A stretch of DNA of 64,000 bases from Bacillus sp. es.036 (GTDB taxonomy: Bacteria > Bacillota > Bacilli > Bacillales > Guptibacillaceae). A model generated the notes under the pieces. It saw only the letters and a list, made by a program, of their open reading frames with translations, did not search any database and was not told where the DNA came from. The translations under genes and the position numbers were made by a program. Location of the stretch: NCBI RefSeq assembly GCF_002563635.1, contig NZ_PDIZ01000001.1:806001-870000 (forward strand). Direction: 5' to 3'. Positions within the stretch are counted from its first letter, which is position 1. Each line of letters starts with the position of its first letter. Below, piece by piece: positions 45,701 to 53,148 of this stretch.

Positions 45701-46634
45701 TTCCTGCAGTAATCGTCGCTCCCAACAGATTTTCGATGACATTGAGAGTGCCACCCGTAACCGTAACGGAAGCAATCTCGGCAGTGACAGTCCCTGTAAT
45801 GGCGTTGATGGTGCCACCTAGGATCGTAGCGTTAATAAATCCGGACGTGATGGTGGCTCCAAGGACGCTTTCGACCGTATTAAGTGTTCCCCCAACAAGA
45901 GTTGCAGCCTGGACTTCGGTGACGGAATCCAACGTACCCGCCGTGATGGTCGCTCCGAGGAGATTTTCAACGACATTGAGTGTTCCACCGGTAACCGTAA
46001 CGGAAGCAATTTCCGCCGTGACAGTCCCCGTGATGGCATCAATAGTGCCGCCAAGAATGGTGGCATTGATAAACCCTGACGTAATCGTAGCCCCAAGCAC
46101 ACTTTCGACGGTATTAAGCGTCCCACCAACAATTGTAGTGGCCTGGACTTCGTTGACGGAGTCCAGTGTTCCGGCTGTAATGGTCGCCCCTAGAACACTT
46201 TCGACTGTATTAAGTGTTCCGCCGACAAGAGTGGCTGCCTGCACTTCATTGACGGAATCGAGTGTTCCAGCGGTGATCGTAGCTCCTAAGAGATTTTCAA
46301 TGACATTGAGAGTGCCACCCGTGACCGTAACGGAAGGAATCTCGGCGGTGACGGTTCCCGTGATGGCATTAATCGTTCCGCCGAGAATGGTGGCATTGAT
46401 ATTACCGCCCGTGATAGTCGCGCCTAGGACATTTTCAACCGTGTTGAGTGTCCCACCCACAATAGTAGCCGCTAAAACGTTTTTAACAACGTCCACCTTT
46501 GGACAACAACAATGACCTGGCTGACATTTACATTTTGCGTTTGCTATTCCTTGTAAAGAGCAGTCAATCTTTGGATCTTCTTTCTTACGAGGTTTGGAGT
46601 TATTATCGTCGTTACTAGGATGATAGCGGCTGAT
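39714..46634 (-). CDS. Giant Thr/Gly-rich tandem-repeat protein, putative beta-solenoid surface fibre
   Basis: About 2,306 aa. The N-terminus (~50 residues) is polar with a Cys cluster (CKCQPGHCCC), and there is no signal peptide. Then come roughly 25-28 copies of a ~78-residue unit made of ~16-residue steps: GGTLNVVENLLGATITA, GTLDSVNEVQAATLVG, GTLNTVESVLGATITS, GFINATILG, GTINAITGTVTAEIASVTV. The hydrophobic T-I/L-x-V periodicity suggests a beta-solenoid. The last ~100 residues form a distinct domain resembling DUF6385. The start is given as an ATC at 46634 at ideal distance from GGGGGTGAT; the first standard in-frame start is TTG 46649. High Thr/Ser content and three adjacent GT2-TPR genes suggest heavy O-glycosylation, perhaps on the spore. 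Confidence 0.8.
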   Translation of the reverse strand: MSRYHPSNDDNNSKPRKKEDPKIDCSLQGIANAKCKCQPGHCCCPKVDVVKNVLAATIVGGTLNTVENVLGATITGGNINATILGGTINAITGTVTAEIPSVTVTGGTLNVIENLLGATITAGTLDSVNEVQAATLVGGTLNTVESVLGATITAGTLDSVNEVQATTIVGGTLNTVESVLGATITSGFINATILGGTIDAITGTVTAEIASVTVTGGTLNVVENLLGATITAGTLDSVTEVQAATLVGGTLNTVESVLGATITSGFINATILGGTINAITGTVTAEIASVTVTGGTLNVIENLLGATITAGTLDSVNEVQAATLVGGTLNVVENLLGATITAGTLDSVNEVQAATLVGGTLNTVESVLGATITSGFINATILGGTINAIAGTVTVEIPSVTVTGGTLNVIENLLGATITAGTLDSVKEVQAATLVGGTLNTVDSVLGATITSGFINATILGGTINAIAGTVTAEIASVTVTGGTLNVVENLLGATITAGTLDSVNEVQAATLVGGTLNTVESVLGATITSGFINATILGGTINAITGTVTAEIASVTVTGGTLNVVENLLGATITAGTLDSVNEVQAATLVGGTLNTVESVLGATITSGFINATILGGTINAITGTVTAEIASVTVSGGTLNVVENLLGATITAGTLDSVNEVQAATLVGGTLNTVESVLGATITSGFINATILGGTINAITGTVTAEIASVTVSGGTLNVVENLLGATITAGTLDSVNEVQAATLVGGTLNTVESVLGATITSGFINATILGGTINAITGTVTAEIASVTVTGGTLNVIENLLGATITAGTLDSVNEVQAATLVGGTLNTVESVLGATITSGFINATILGGTINAITGTVTAEIASVTVSGGTLNVVESVLGATITAGNINATILGGTINAITGTVTAEIASVTVSGGTLNVVENLLGATITAGTLDSVNELQAATIVGGTLNTVDSVLGATITAGFINATILGGTINAITGTVTADIASVTISGGTLNVVESVLGATITSGNINATILGGTLNNILNGTITSVLGATITSGFINATILGGTINAITGTVTAEIASVTISGGTLNVVESVLGTTITAGNINATILGGTINAITGTVTAEIASVTVSGGTLNVVENLLGATITAGTLDSVNEVQAATLVGGTLNTVESVLGATITSGFINATILGGTINAITGTVTAEIASVTVSGGTLNVVENLLGATITAGTLDSVNEVQAATLVGGTLNTVESVLGATITSGFINATILGGTINAITGTVTAEIASVTVSGGTLNVIENLLGATITAGTLDSVNEVQAATLVGGTLNTVESVLGATITSGFINATILGGTINAITGTVTAEIASVTVTGGTLNVVENILGATITAGTLDSVNEVQAATLVGGTLNTVESVLAATITSGFINATILGGTINAITGTVTAEIASVTVSGGTLNVIENLLGATITAGTLDSVNEVQAATLVGGTLNTVDSVLGATITSGFINATILGGTINAITGTVTAEIASVTVSGGTLNVVENLLGATITAGTLDSVNEVQAATLVGGTLDSVNEVQAATLVGGTLNTVESVLGATITSGFINATILGGTINAITGTVTAEIASVTVTGGTLNVIENLLGATITAGTLDSVNEVQAATLVGGTLNTVESVLGATITSGFINATILGGTINAITGTVTAEIASVTVSGGTLNVVENLLGATITAGTLDSVNEVQAATLVGGTLNTVDSVLGASITSGFINATILGGTINAITGTVTAEIASVTVSGGTLNVVENLLGATITAGTLDSVNEVQAATLVGGTLNTVESVLGATITSGFINATILGGTINAITGTVTAQIASVTISGGTLNVVESVLGATITAGNINATILGGTINAITGTVTAEIASVTVSGGTLNVVENLLGATITAGTLDSVNELQAATIVGGTLNTVDSVLGATITAGFINATILGGTINAITGTVTADIASVTISGGTLNVVESVLGATITSGNINATILGGTLNNILNGTITSVLGATITSGFINATILGGTINAITGTVTAEIASVTISGGTLNVVESVLGTTITAGNINATILGGTLNNILNGTITSVLGATITSGFINATILGGTINAITGTVTTEVASVTITGGTINVVQSVLGATITGGNINATILGGTLNNILNGTITSVLGATITSGFINATILGGTINAITGTLTAEIPSVTITGGTLTAVSQNTFIEQSFLNVNVGTTSSTFTPLSSITTSILEDYSFFVYNSSPTGTVDAIVEISANGTNWYTDVTTIALRAGSVDVLVPQRFLKYTRLSYRSSTTLASGTISVIFNAQGS
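40465..41117 (-). repeat. Segmental duplication within the giant gene, copy A
   Basis: Matches 43357-44009 at a constant offset of 2,892 bases. I see only two mismatches (at 40986 and 40989), far fewer than between ordinary units, so this 653-bp copy is recent. Confidence 0.9.
41962..42057 (-). repeat. Perfect 48-bp tandem duplication inside the array
   Basis: Two identical 48-bp copies (41962-42009 and 42010-42057) encode GTLDSVNEVQAATLVG twice in a row, exactly one 16-residue step. This points to slippage or unequal crossing-over in steps of one solenoid rung. Confidence 0.9.
43357..44009 (-). repeat. Segmental duplication within the giant gene, copy B
   Basis: Partner of 40465-41117. It encodes the same rare variants (NELQAATIVG, ADIASVTISGG, NNILNGTITSV). 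Confidence 0.9.
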
Positions 46635-46649
46635 AAAAATCACCCCCAA

Positions 46650-47267
46650 AGTTGGATTTATAAAGTGAAAAAATTTATTTTTAGCGAAAATGCACGCGAA
46701 AAATAACCGATAAGCTCTTTAATCATATAGAAGAATATGGATTGATTTAATAAGCTATTTACTCACCGGTAAACAATTCGACAATTTATTAAATAATTTG
46801 ACGGATTAATTTTCCCTTGAAAGTTAGTTGGATTGGCATAAATAATCATAATTAGCATCCCATTATACAGTTGCCTCAAGGTGATATATCCACTTTGTGA
46901 ATATATCCAACATAATTGATAAGTGCATAGACAGGTTTATGTGATTTCAATTTTCTAATGGCTATAATTAGGAGAGGTTTTATTCATTAATTCCTTTTTT
47001 GTTTGAGCAAAATGTTTATTTCTCGATTTATGGGTCAGTTGAGTAGGTCATTCACTTTACTCGTTTATCAGCTATGGTGAAAATTTGTAAGGACCTCCCA
47101 ACCCTAAGCCCTATTCACTGAAATGATAGGTTATGAATAGCGGTAATGTGGGGATAACGCATAGTGTTTTTAATATTCTATTCTTTTTATAGAGATATTT
47201 GCGTATTTTAGCAATTAAAGAAGTTGTACAAACCAAATGTAGGAGGAGAATTATAGTTTATTGATGT
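46650..47267. other. Non-coding stretch upstream of the giant gene with a palindrome
   Basis: About 620 AT-rich bases without a credible gene. It should hold the minus-strand promoter of the giant gene; a CATATTCTT (reverse strand, near 46734) partly fits a sigma-K -10 but lacks the matching AC. A 25-bp near-palindrome lies at 46883-46907. Near the right end an AGGAGGAG stands before the fabI fragment without a usable start codon. Confidence 0.55.
46883..46907. repeat. Near-perfect 25-bp palindrome
   Basis: GATATATcCAC-TTT-GTGaATATATC has 11-bp arms with one mismatch, typical of a dimeric regulator's operator. No gene start is close: the giant gene begins about 250 bases away. Confidence 0.6.
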
Positions 47268-47628
47268 AGGTGGAAGCATCCTTACGATGACATACCTTGG
47301 TGGCGAGCGTGTTGTAAATAACTACAACGTCATGGGCGTAGCAAAGGCATCGCTTGATGCAAGTGTGAAGTACCTTGCGAATGACCTTGGCAAAGACAAC
47401 ATCCGTGTTAATGCGATTTCAGCTGGTCCGATTCGTACGCTTGCGGCAAAAGGAATTGGCGATTTCAATTCGGTAATTAAAGAAATTGAAGAGAAATCTC
47501 CAATGCGTCGCACGGTAACGAAGGAAGACGTAGGAAACACGGCACTATTCTTAATGAGTGATCTTTCAGGTGGGATTACTGGAGAGATGATTCATGTGGA
47601 TAGCGGATATAACATCATCGCAACTTAA
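47268..47628 (+). pseudogene. Truncated fabI copy (C-terminal fragment), right direct repeat
   Basis: The frame matches FabI from the Gly-Gly-Ser-Ile segment to the stop; the C-terminal 113 residues from the internal ATG at 47287 are identical in protein to intact FabI. No start codon with a ribosome site is in frame; a TAG lies just upstream of the homologous part. The fragment has the catalytic Tyr-Lys but lacks the N-terminal cofactor-binding half, so it cannot be functional alone. All differences from intact fabI are silent. It keeps its own terminator downstream. Confidence 0.92.
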
Positions 47629-47644
47629 TAACAAAAAAGACAAT

Positions 47645-47700
47645 GGGAAGTTAAAGGTTGTACATGCATACCGTGTATAATTCTTTAACTTCCTTTTTTA
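47645..47700 (+). terminator. Terminator after the fabI fragment
   Basis: GGGAAGTTAAAG and CTTTAACTTCC pair over 11 bases, followed by TTTTTTACAT; a TGTACATGCATACCGTGTATAA sub-hairpin lies in the loop. It may be the ancestral fabI terminator. Confidence 0.75.
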
Positions 47701-47743
47701 CATAAGGGTATATTGAATCAGTTATTATCTACCGCAACCCGCA

Positions 47744-47761
47744 GTTGCATGAGATTGCAAC
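47744..47761. promoter_or_regulatory. Palindrome upstream of the XRE regulator
   Basis: GTTGCA-TGAGAT-TGCAAC, a 6-bp inverted repeat, lies 70 bases before the regulator's ATG. It could be its autoregulatory operator. Confidence 0.35.
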
Positions 47762-47830
47762 TAGAGTTATCTTTACTATTATTCATTCTATCCATAATAA
47801 TGGAGAATAAGAAAAGAGGTGATAGATGAA

Positions 47831-48283
47831 ATGATTTTCGGTGAGAAATTAAAAAGTGAACGAAAGAATAAAGGCTGGTCCCAAGAAGAGTTAGCTGAAC
47901 AGCTATTCGTAAGTAGACAGTCCGTATCGAAATGGGAGAATGGTCAGAACTATCCAAGCATTGAAATCATTATCAAGATTAGTGATCTATTGGGTATTAC
48001 AATTGACGAATTGTTAAGAAGCGACGAAGACTTGAAAGAAAAGGTTATTCGAGATAGTCAGCAGTTAGCACATCCGAAGTTAAAATTTTTATTTGATGTG
48101 TTATTTTTAATAGGTGTCACTCTTTTGATGATTAAAATTGGCCTTGTGCTTCTATCAAAATTCACTTCTTTAGACATTACCTTATCTGGCGGGTGGTTCT
48201 TATGGAATTTTGGGCCATTGATACTGATGGTTGGTGCAGGGATTGGGTCAGGCATTCTTAAAGAACAATACATAAAAGAGTGA
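47831..48283 (+). CDS. XRE-family regulator with membrane-spanning C-terminus
   Basis: 150 aa from the ATG at 47831 (GAGGTGATAGATGAA upstream). The N-terminal helix-turn-helix (residues 3-60: SQEELAEQLFVSRQSVSKWENG) is typical of the Cro/CI family. Residues 85-145 contain two hydrophobic helices, so the DNA-binding domain would be tethered to the membrane. Small XRE proteins with this layout often sense envelope or membrane-active compounds; the target is unknown. It lies between the fabI fragment and the coat genes and ends at a bidirectional terminator. Confidence 0.85.
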   Translation: MIFGEKLKSERKNKGWSQEELAEQLFVSRQSVSKWENGQNYPSIEIIIKISDLLGITIDELLRSDEDLKEKVIRDSQQLAHPKLKFLFDVLFLIGVTLLMIKIGLVLLSKFTSLDITLSGGWFLWNFGPLILMVGAGIGSGILKEQYIKE

Positions 48284-48308
48284 AGCGTCACAAGGAAAAT
48301 TTTGAATA

Positions 48309-48347
48309 CAAAAAGAGCAAGTCGTTAACGATGACTTGCTCTTTTTA
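48309..48347. terminator. Bidirectional terminator between the XRE gene and cotI-like gene
   Basis: AAAAAGAGCAAGTC-GTTAACGAT-GACTTGCTCTTTTT is a 13-bp perfect stem with A and T flanks between convergent genes. Confidence 0.92.
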
Positions 48348-48379
48348 CTATATTGATATGTGTCTTCTATGATTATAGA

Positions 48380-49576
<1,197 letters not shown>

Positions 49577-49599
49577 CTACCAATTAAGTCTTTTCATAT

Positions 49600-49608
49600 T
49601 ACCGTATG
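49600..49608 (-). promoter_or_regulatory. Candidate sigma-K -10 for the cotI-like gene
   Basis: On the minus strand CATACGGTA fits CATAnnnTA exactly, 33 bases from the ATG. An AC at 16-17 bases is missing (the nearest is at 12), so support is partial. Confidence 0.35.
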
Positions 49609-49837
49609 GAACTATCTAAGGTCATGACACAACTTTCAAAGGATTTAGTAGAAAGTTGGATAATCAAGCCCTTTTTCATAAATAAGAAAATGAATTCGCA
49701 CAACCCTCAATTCCACTCCGTATCATGGCTAATAAACGTCTATTTGTTAGTTATAGGTATATCCTTTGCTCGACGACAAAACGCTGGCGTGACATAGGAG
49801 AAAAGCTGTTCTTCTTTGTATTTAAAGGAGGGTGAAA

Positions 49838-50977
49838 ATGAAAATTGCCTTAATTGCGACTGAAAAATTGCCTGTGCCAGCCATTAGAGGTGGCGCAATC
49901 CAAATTTACCTTGAAGCTGTTTCAAAACTATTGGCTAAACATCATCATGTGACAGTGATATCGATTAACGATTCAGATCTTAAGCAATCAGAGACAGCTC
50001 AAGGTGTCCATTATGTGCGACTTAATAAAGACAACTATGTGGCTGATATCAAACAATTTATTGAATCGAATCATTTTGATGTGATTCATGTTTGCAATCG
50101 ACCGCTTTGGATTGAAGAATTAAAAGCGGCTTCACCAAAGAGTAAGTTTATTTTAAGTGTGCATAATGAAATGTTTGCTCAAGGAAAAATGACAGATGAA
50201 GAGGGGAATCAATGTCTTTCCCATCTTTCAAAGGTCGTAACAGTAAGTGATTACATTGGTAAGACGATAACGAGACGTTTTCCAACTGCAAAAGGAAAGG
50301 TTCAAACCCTTTATTCTGGCGTTGACTTAAGCACCTATCATCCCAAATGGACAAATGAAGGGAGAAAATTAAGAGAAGCCATCCGCTCTCAATTAAATTT
50401 AACTGATAAGAAAATCGTTCTTTTTGTAGGGCGACTAAGTAAAGTCAAGGGTCCACATATACTCTTGCATTCATTACCAGAAATTATTGAGAAGCATCCT
50501 GATGCCCATATGGTGTTTATTGGGTCCAAGTGGTTTGGTGAAAATGATGTAAATAACTATGTCAAGCATCTCTATACGCTTGGCGCAATGTATCCAGATA
50601 ACATTACCTTTATTAAATTTGTAGAACCAAAAGATATTCCTAAACTGTATTCAATGGCAGATGTGTTCGTCTGTTGTTCACAGTGGCAGGAACCGCTAGC
50701 GCGTGTTCATTATGAAGCAATGGCGGCTGGTCTTCCTGTTATCACAAGTGATCGCGGCGGAAACCCTGAGGTAATCAATGAAGGGAAAAATGGTTATGTA
50801 GTTCACCAATTTGATCAGCCAGAAGCCTACGCGCAAATAATTCAATCTCTCTTTTCTAGCGACTCATTACGTGAAAATCTAGGGAAAAATGGGCGTGTGA
50901 AGGTAGAAAGCGAATTTGGATGGAATCGCGTAGCGAGTAATTTAAAAACGGTCTACGAAAATGCAGGGAAACGTTAG
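49838..50977 (+). CDS. cotSA: Spore coat glycosyltransferase CotSA (GT4)
   Basis: A 379-aa GT-B fold protein from ATG 49838 with a perfect AAAGGAGGGTGAAA site. The N-terminal half begins KIALIATEKLPVPAIRGGAIQ, as in CotSA; the donor half has VLFVGRLSKVKGPHILL, SQWQEPLARVHYEAMAAGLPVITS and GGNPEVI. CotSA is a mother-cell coat protein next to cotS in B. subtilis, and this gene is followed by cotS after 20 bases. It probably glycosylates a coat component. Its product is clearly paralogous to the YtcC-type protein at 53139. Confidence 0.9.
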   Translation: MKIALIATEKLPVPAIRGGAIQIYLEAVSKLLAKHHHVTVISINDSDLKQSETAQGVHYVRLNKDNYVADIKQFIESNHFDVIHVCNRPLWIEELKAASPKSKFILSVHNEMFAQGKMTDEEGNQCLSHLSKVVTVSDYIGKTITRRFPTAKGKVQTLYSGVDLSTYHPKWTNEGRKLREAIRSQLNLTDKKIVLFVGRLSKVKGPHILLHSLPEIIEKHPDAHMVFIGSKWFGENDVNNYVKHLYTLGAMYPDNITFIKFVEPKDIPKLYSMADVFVCCSQWQEPLARVHYEAMAAGLPVITSDRGGNPEVINEGKNGYVVHQFDQPEAYAQIIQSLFSSDSLRENLGKNGRVKVESEFGWNRVASNLKTVYENAGKR

Positions 50978-50997
50978 AGGAAGGTGAGGGAGAAGAA

Positions 50998-52095
50998 GTG
51001 GGGGAAGAAAACAATTTTGACCTAGAGGAAAACGAAGAAAGCTCTAAAAAGCATTCTATTCCGCATATGGAAGAGTTGAAAAATGTCTTAAGCTTTTACC
51101 CAATTGAGGTAAAAGACATCTCTTTACTTTTCAGTCGAGGCGGAAGAACAAAGTGGATAATCGAGTCAAACCCTGGCTCCTATGTGCTAAAGCAGGAATA
51201 CATTCGACCGGACCGGATGTTGTATATAGCAGGAGCTCATTGGCACTTACAAGAAAACGGACTACCAATCGCGAGATTAATTCCAACAAAAAATAATGGA
51301 TTATGTTTATCTGGAGAAGACCATGCTTATGTTTTATATGAACACTTTGATGGAGAGCCAATGCTGTATTACGATACGGAACAGGTAATGAAAACAATGG
51401 CCTTTATTGGTCAATTTCATCATGCCTCAAAAGGTTATAAACAACCTGACGGGAGCAAGAAAAGAAGTCGTATCGATAAATGGCATAAGCTGTATCGATG
51501 GAAAATTCAAGAATTAGAAGGGTATCAAAAACTGGCAGCCAATTACCTTGATGATCCTTTTTCAATTCTTTTTCTAGAAAATGTTGACCGTATGCTTACC
51601 CGTGCCAGAGAATCATTAGCCGAGTTAGATCAGCCTCATTTCAGTAGCTGGACAAAGGAAGTCTTTGAGAATAAATCATTCTGTCAACAGGATTTTACGA
51701 TGGCTCGAATGATTGAAAAAGACGAAAGAGCGTTTATGAAAGATCTTCATTCTGTCAATGCAGACTTACCTGCACGTGATTTGCGTATTTTGCTAAACAA
51801 AGTTATGAAGAAGCTAGCTGTATGGGATGATCAGCTTGCAACTGAAATGTTAATCAACTATGATCAAGTTCATCCATTAACGGAAGGGCAATACCGTGTC
51901 GTTTGGTCTGATTTGAAATTCCCACACTTATTTAGTGCGATCGCTCATAAATATTACCTCAGTCAGAAGAGATCATGGTCTGATGAGAAATACATGATGC
52001 ATATTCGGAATGTTGTATCGGTTGAAAATTCAAAAGAAGATTTCCTTCATTCATTTGATGAAACTTTTCAAAAGATTAAAGGAGGGAGTCAATAA
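50998..52095 (+). CDS. cotS: Spore coat protein CotS, apparent pseudokinase
   Basis: A 365-aa protein of the CotS family starting at GTG 50998 (GAGGGAGAAGAA upstream). The aminoglycoside-phosphotransferase fold is recognisable (GGRTKWIIESNPGSYVLKQE, then FIGQFHHAS, DLPARDLRIL). However, the catalytic segment reads CQQDFTMARM near residue 229 instead of CHQDxxxxN, and the second metal motif is KDLH instead of DLD. His, Asn and the metal Asp are thus replaced, which argues against kinase activity. Located between cotSA and an acidic protein, as in the B. subtilis coat locus. Confidence 0.86.
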   Translation: MGEENNFDLEENEESSKKHSIPHMEELKNVLSFYPIEVKDISLLFSRGGRTKWIIESNPGSYVLKQEYIRPDRMLYIAGAHWHLQENGLPIARLIPTKNNGLCLSGEDHAYVLYEHFDGEPMLYYDTEQVMKTMAFIGQFHHASKGYKQPDGSKKRSRIDKWHKLYRWKIQELEGYQKLAANYLDDPFSILFLENVDRMLTRARESLAELDQPHFSSWTKEVFENKSFCQQDFTMARMIEKDERAFMKDLHSVNADLPARDLRILLNKVMKKLAVWDDQLATEMLINYDQVHPLTEGQYRVVWSDLKFPHLFSAIAHKYYLSQKRSWSDEKYMMHIRNVVSVENSKEDFLHSFDETFQKIKGGSQ

Positions 52096-52776
52096 GTGGC
52101 ACACACATCTCAACATATGTCCATTCCTAAATTGGACTTAGAAGAATTCCATTTCTCTCCTCCTGGATCAATGGGTTGGAGCTATGCTGAATATGAAAAA
52201 ATTGTGGATCATGATGACGAAAAGTTAGAAATAACGACGACATCAAATCTTCCTAAGACAATAGCTAGCCAAAACTTAGTTGAGCTCCCTGCCGGATCGG
52301 CTGTAGAAATACAGGAAGAGGTCGAAGAAGAGAAGCAGATTGAAAAAGAAGCGGGGTCTTCTGAGGAGCATTTGGAAATAGCCCCTATTGAAGAAAAGCA
52401 AAAAGTAGTTGTTCACAATGAGAGTGCTTTAAGGGTGAAGGCGATCTCACAACCACGTCAACTGTTTAATAAAAAACTGAAGCCTCACACACAAGAAATT
52501 CATACTGCGAAAGATACAGTAAGAAGTATGAGATTAGTGCCTGAAACAATTGAGGAGGATATAGAAGAAAGTGAAAGCCCTGATGTAACGAACGAAGTTG
52601 ATCAGGAGTTGCTTCAAGAAACGAATTCAGAATTAGAAAACGAAACGACCTTAGTCGAATTAGAGCAAGATGAAGATGATGCGGAAGAAGAGTCTGAAGA
52701 AGAAATCGACTATGATTTTCAAATGAAATCGAAAGGTTCCACAAAAGCACCATGGCTTTCTATAAAGATAAGCTAA
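52096..52776 (+). CDS. Acidic low-complexity protein in the coat operon
   Basis: A 226-aa protein with GTG start and a perfect AAAGGAGGGAGTCAATAA site immediately after the cotS stop. Residues 1-60 hold a semi-ordered part (FHFSPPGSMGWSYAEYEKIV); most of the remainder is Glu/Asp-rich with Lys patches and likely disordered or coiled. There is no recognised domain. Direct coupling to cotS suggests a coat component, perhaps interacting with basic coat proteins. In B. subtilis an acidic protein (YtxO) is near the same locus, but homology is unproven. Confidence 0.7.
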   Translation: MAHTSQHMSIPKLDLEEFHFSPPGSMGWSYAEYEKIVDHDDEKLEITTTSNLPKTIASQNLVELPAGSAVEIQEEVEEEKQIEKEAGSSEEHLEIAPIEEKQKVVVHNESALRVKAISQPRQLFNKKLKPHTQEIHTAKDTVRSMRLVPETIEEDIEESESPDVTNEVDQELLQETNSELENETTLVELEQDEDDAEEESEEEIDYDFQMKSKGSTKAPWLSIKIS

Positions 52777-52806
52777 AAAATTACCATACTGTATCAACTG
52801 ACCTAT

Positions 52807-52833
52807 ACAAATCAATTGCATAAGCATATCTTA
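52807..52833 (+). promoter_or_regulatory. Sigma-K-type promoter for the poly-Glu gene
   Basis: AC at 52807-52808, a 16-base spacer and CATATCTTA at 52825-52833 match the sigma-K consensus (AC-N16/17-CATAnnnTA) exactly. The start codon is about 50 bases downstream. This places the gene under late mother-cell control. Confidence 0.62.
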
Positions 52834-52882
52834 TAAAGAATTCTTTTATAGAATACTAAAAACATACGGGAGGAAAGTAAAA

Positions 52883-53110
<228 letters not shown>

Positions 53111-53116
53111 ACAGAA

Positions 53117-53148
53117 GAAGAGATAGAACCCCACGGTTCTATCTCTTC
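53117..53148. terminator. Bidirectional terminator
   Basis: GAAGAGATAGAACC-CCAC-GGTTCTATCTCTTC is a perfect 14-bp stem. Its right arm contains the stop codon of the minus-strand ytcC-like gene. Confidence 0.85.

Larger units (their letters stand above)
40060..46490 (-). repeat. Coding tandem-repeat array (~234-bp unit, ~48-bp subunit)
   Basis: The main unit is about 234 bp, made of variable subunits of 27-60 bp whose commonest step is 48 bp (16 residues). Units differ mostly by silent changes plus a few block variants (lacking GTLDSV steps, or carrying NILNGTITSVLGATITS). The array limits are approximate. Confidence 0.9.

Noticed and set aside
40060-46490. CRISPR array
   Set aside because: The repeats are coding, of variable length, with no unique spacers and no cas genes.
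39967-46515. Very long plus-strand open frames (up to ~630 codons) opposite the giant repeat gene
   Set aside because: They are the antisense of the repeat and stay open because each 48- and 234-bp unit lacks stops in that frame. They have no ribosome sites, and their ends simply follow rare variants of the repeat.
47287-47628. A functional short FabI or stand-alone 113-aa protein
   Set aside because: There is no ribosome site before the internal ATG, the cofactor-binding half is missing, and the sequence is a copy of the fabI end.
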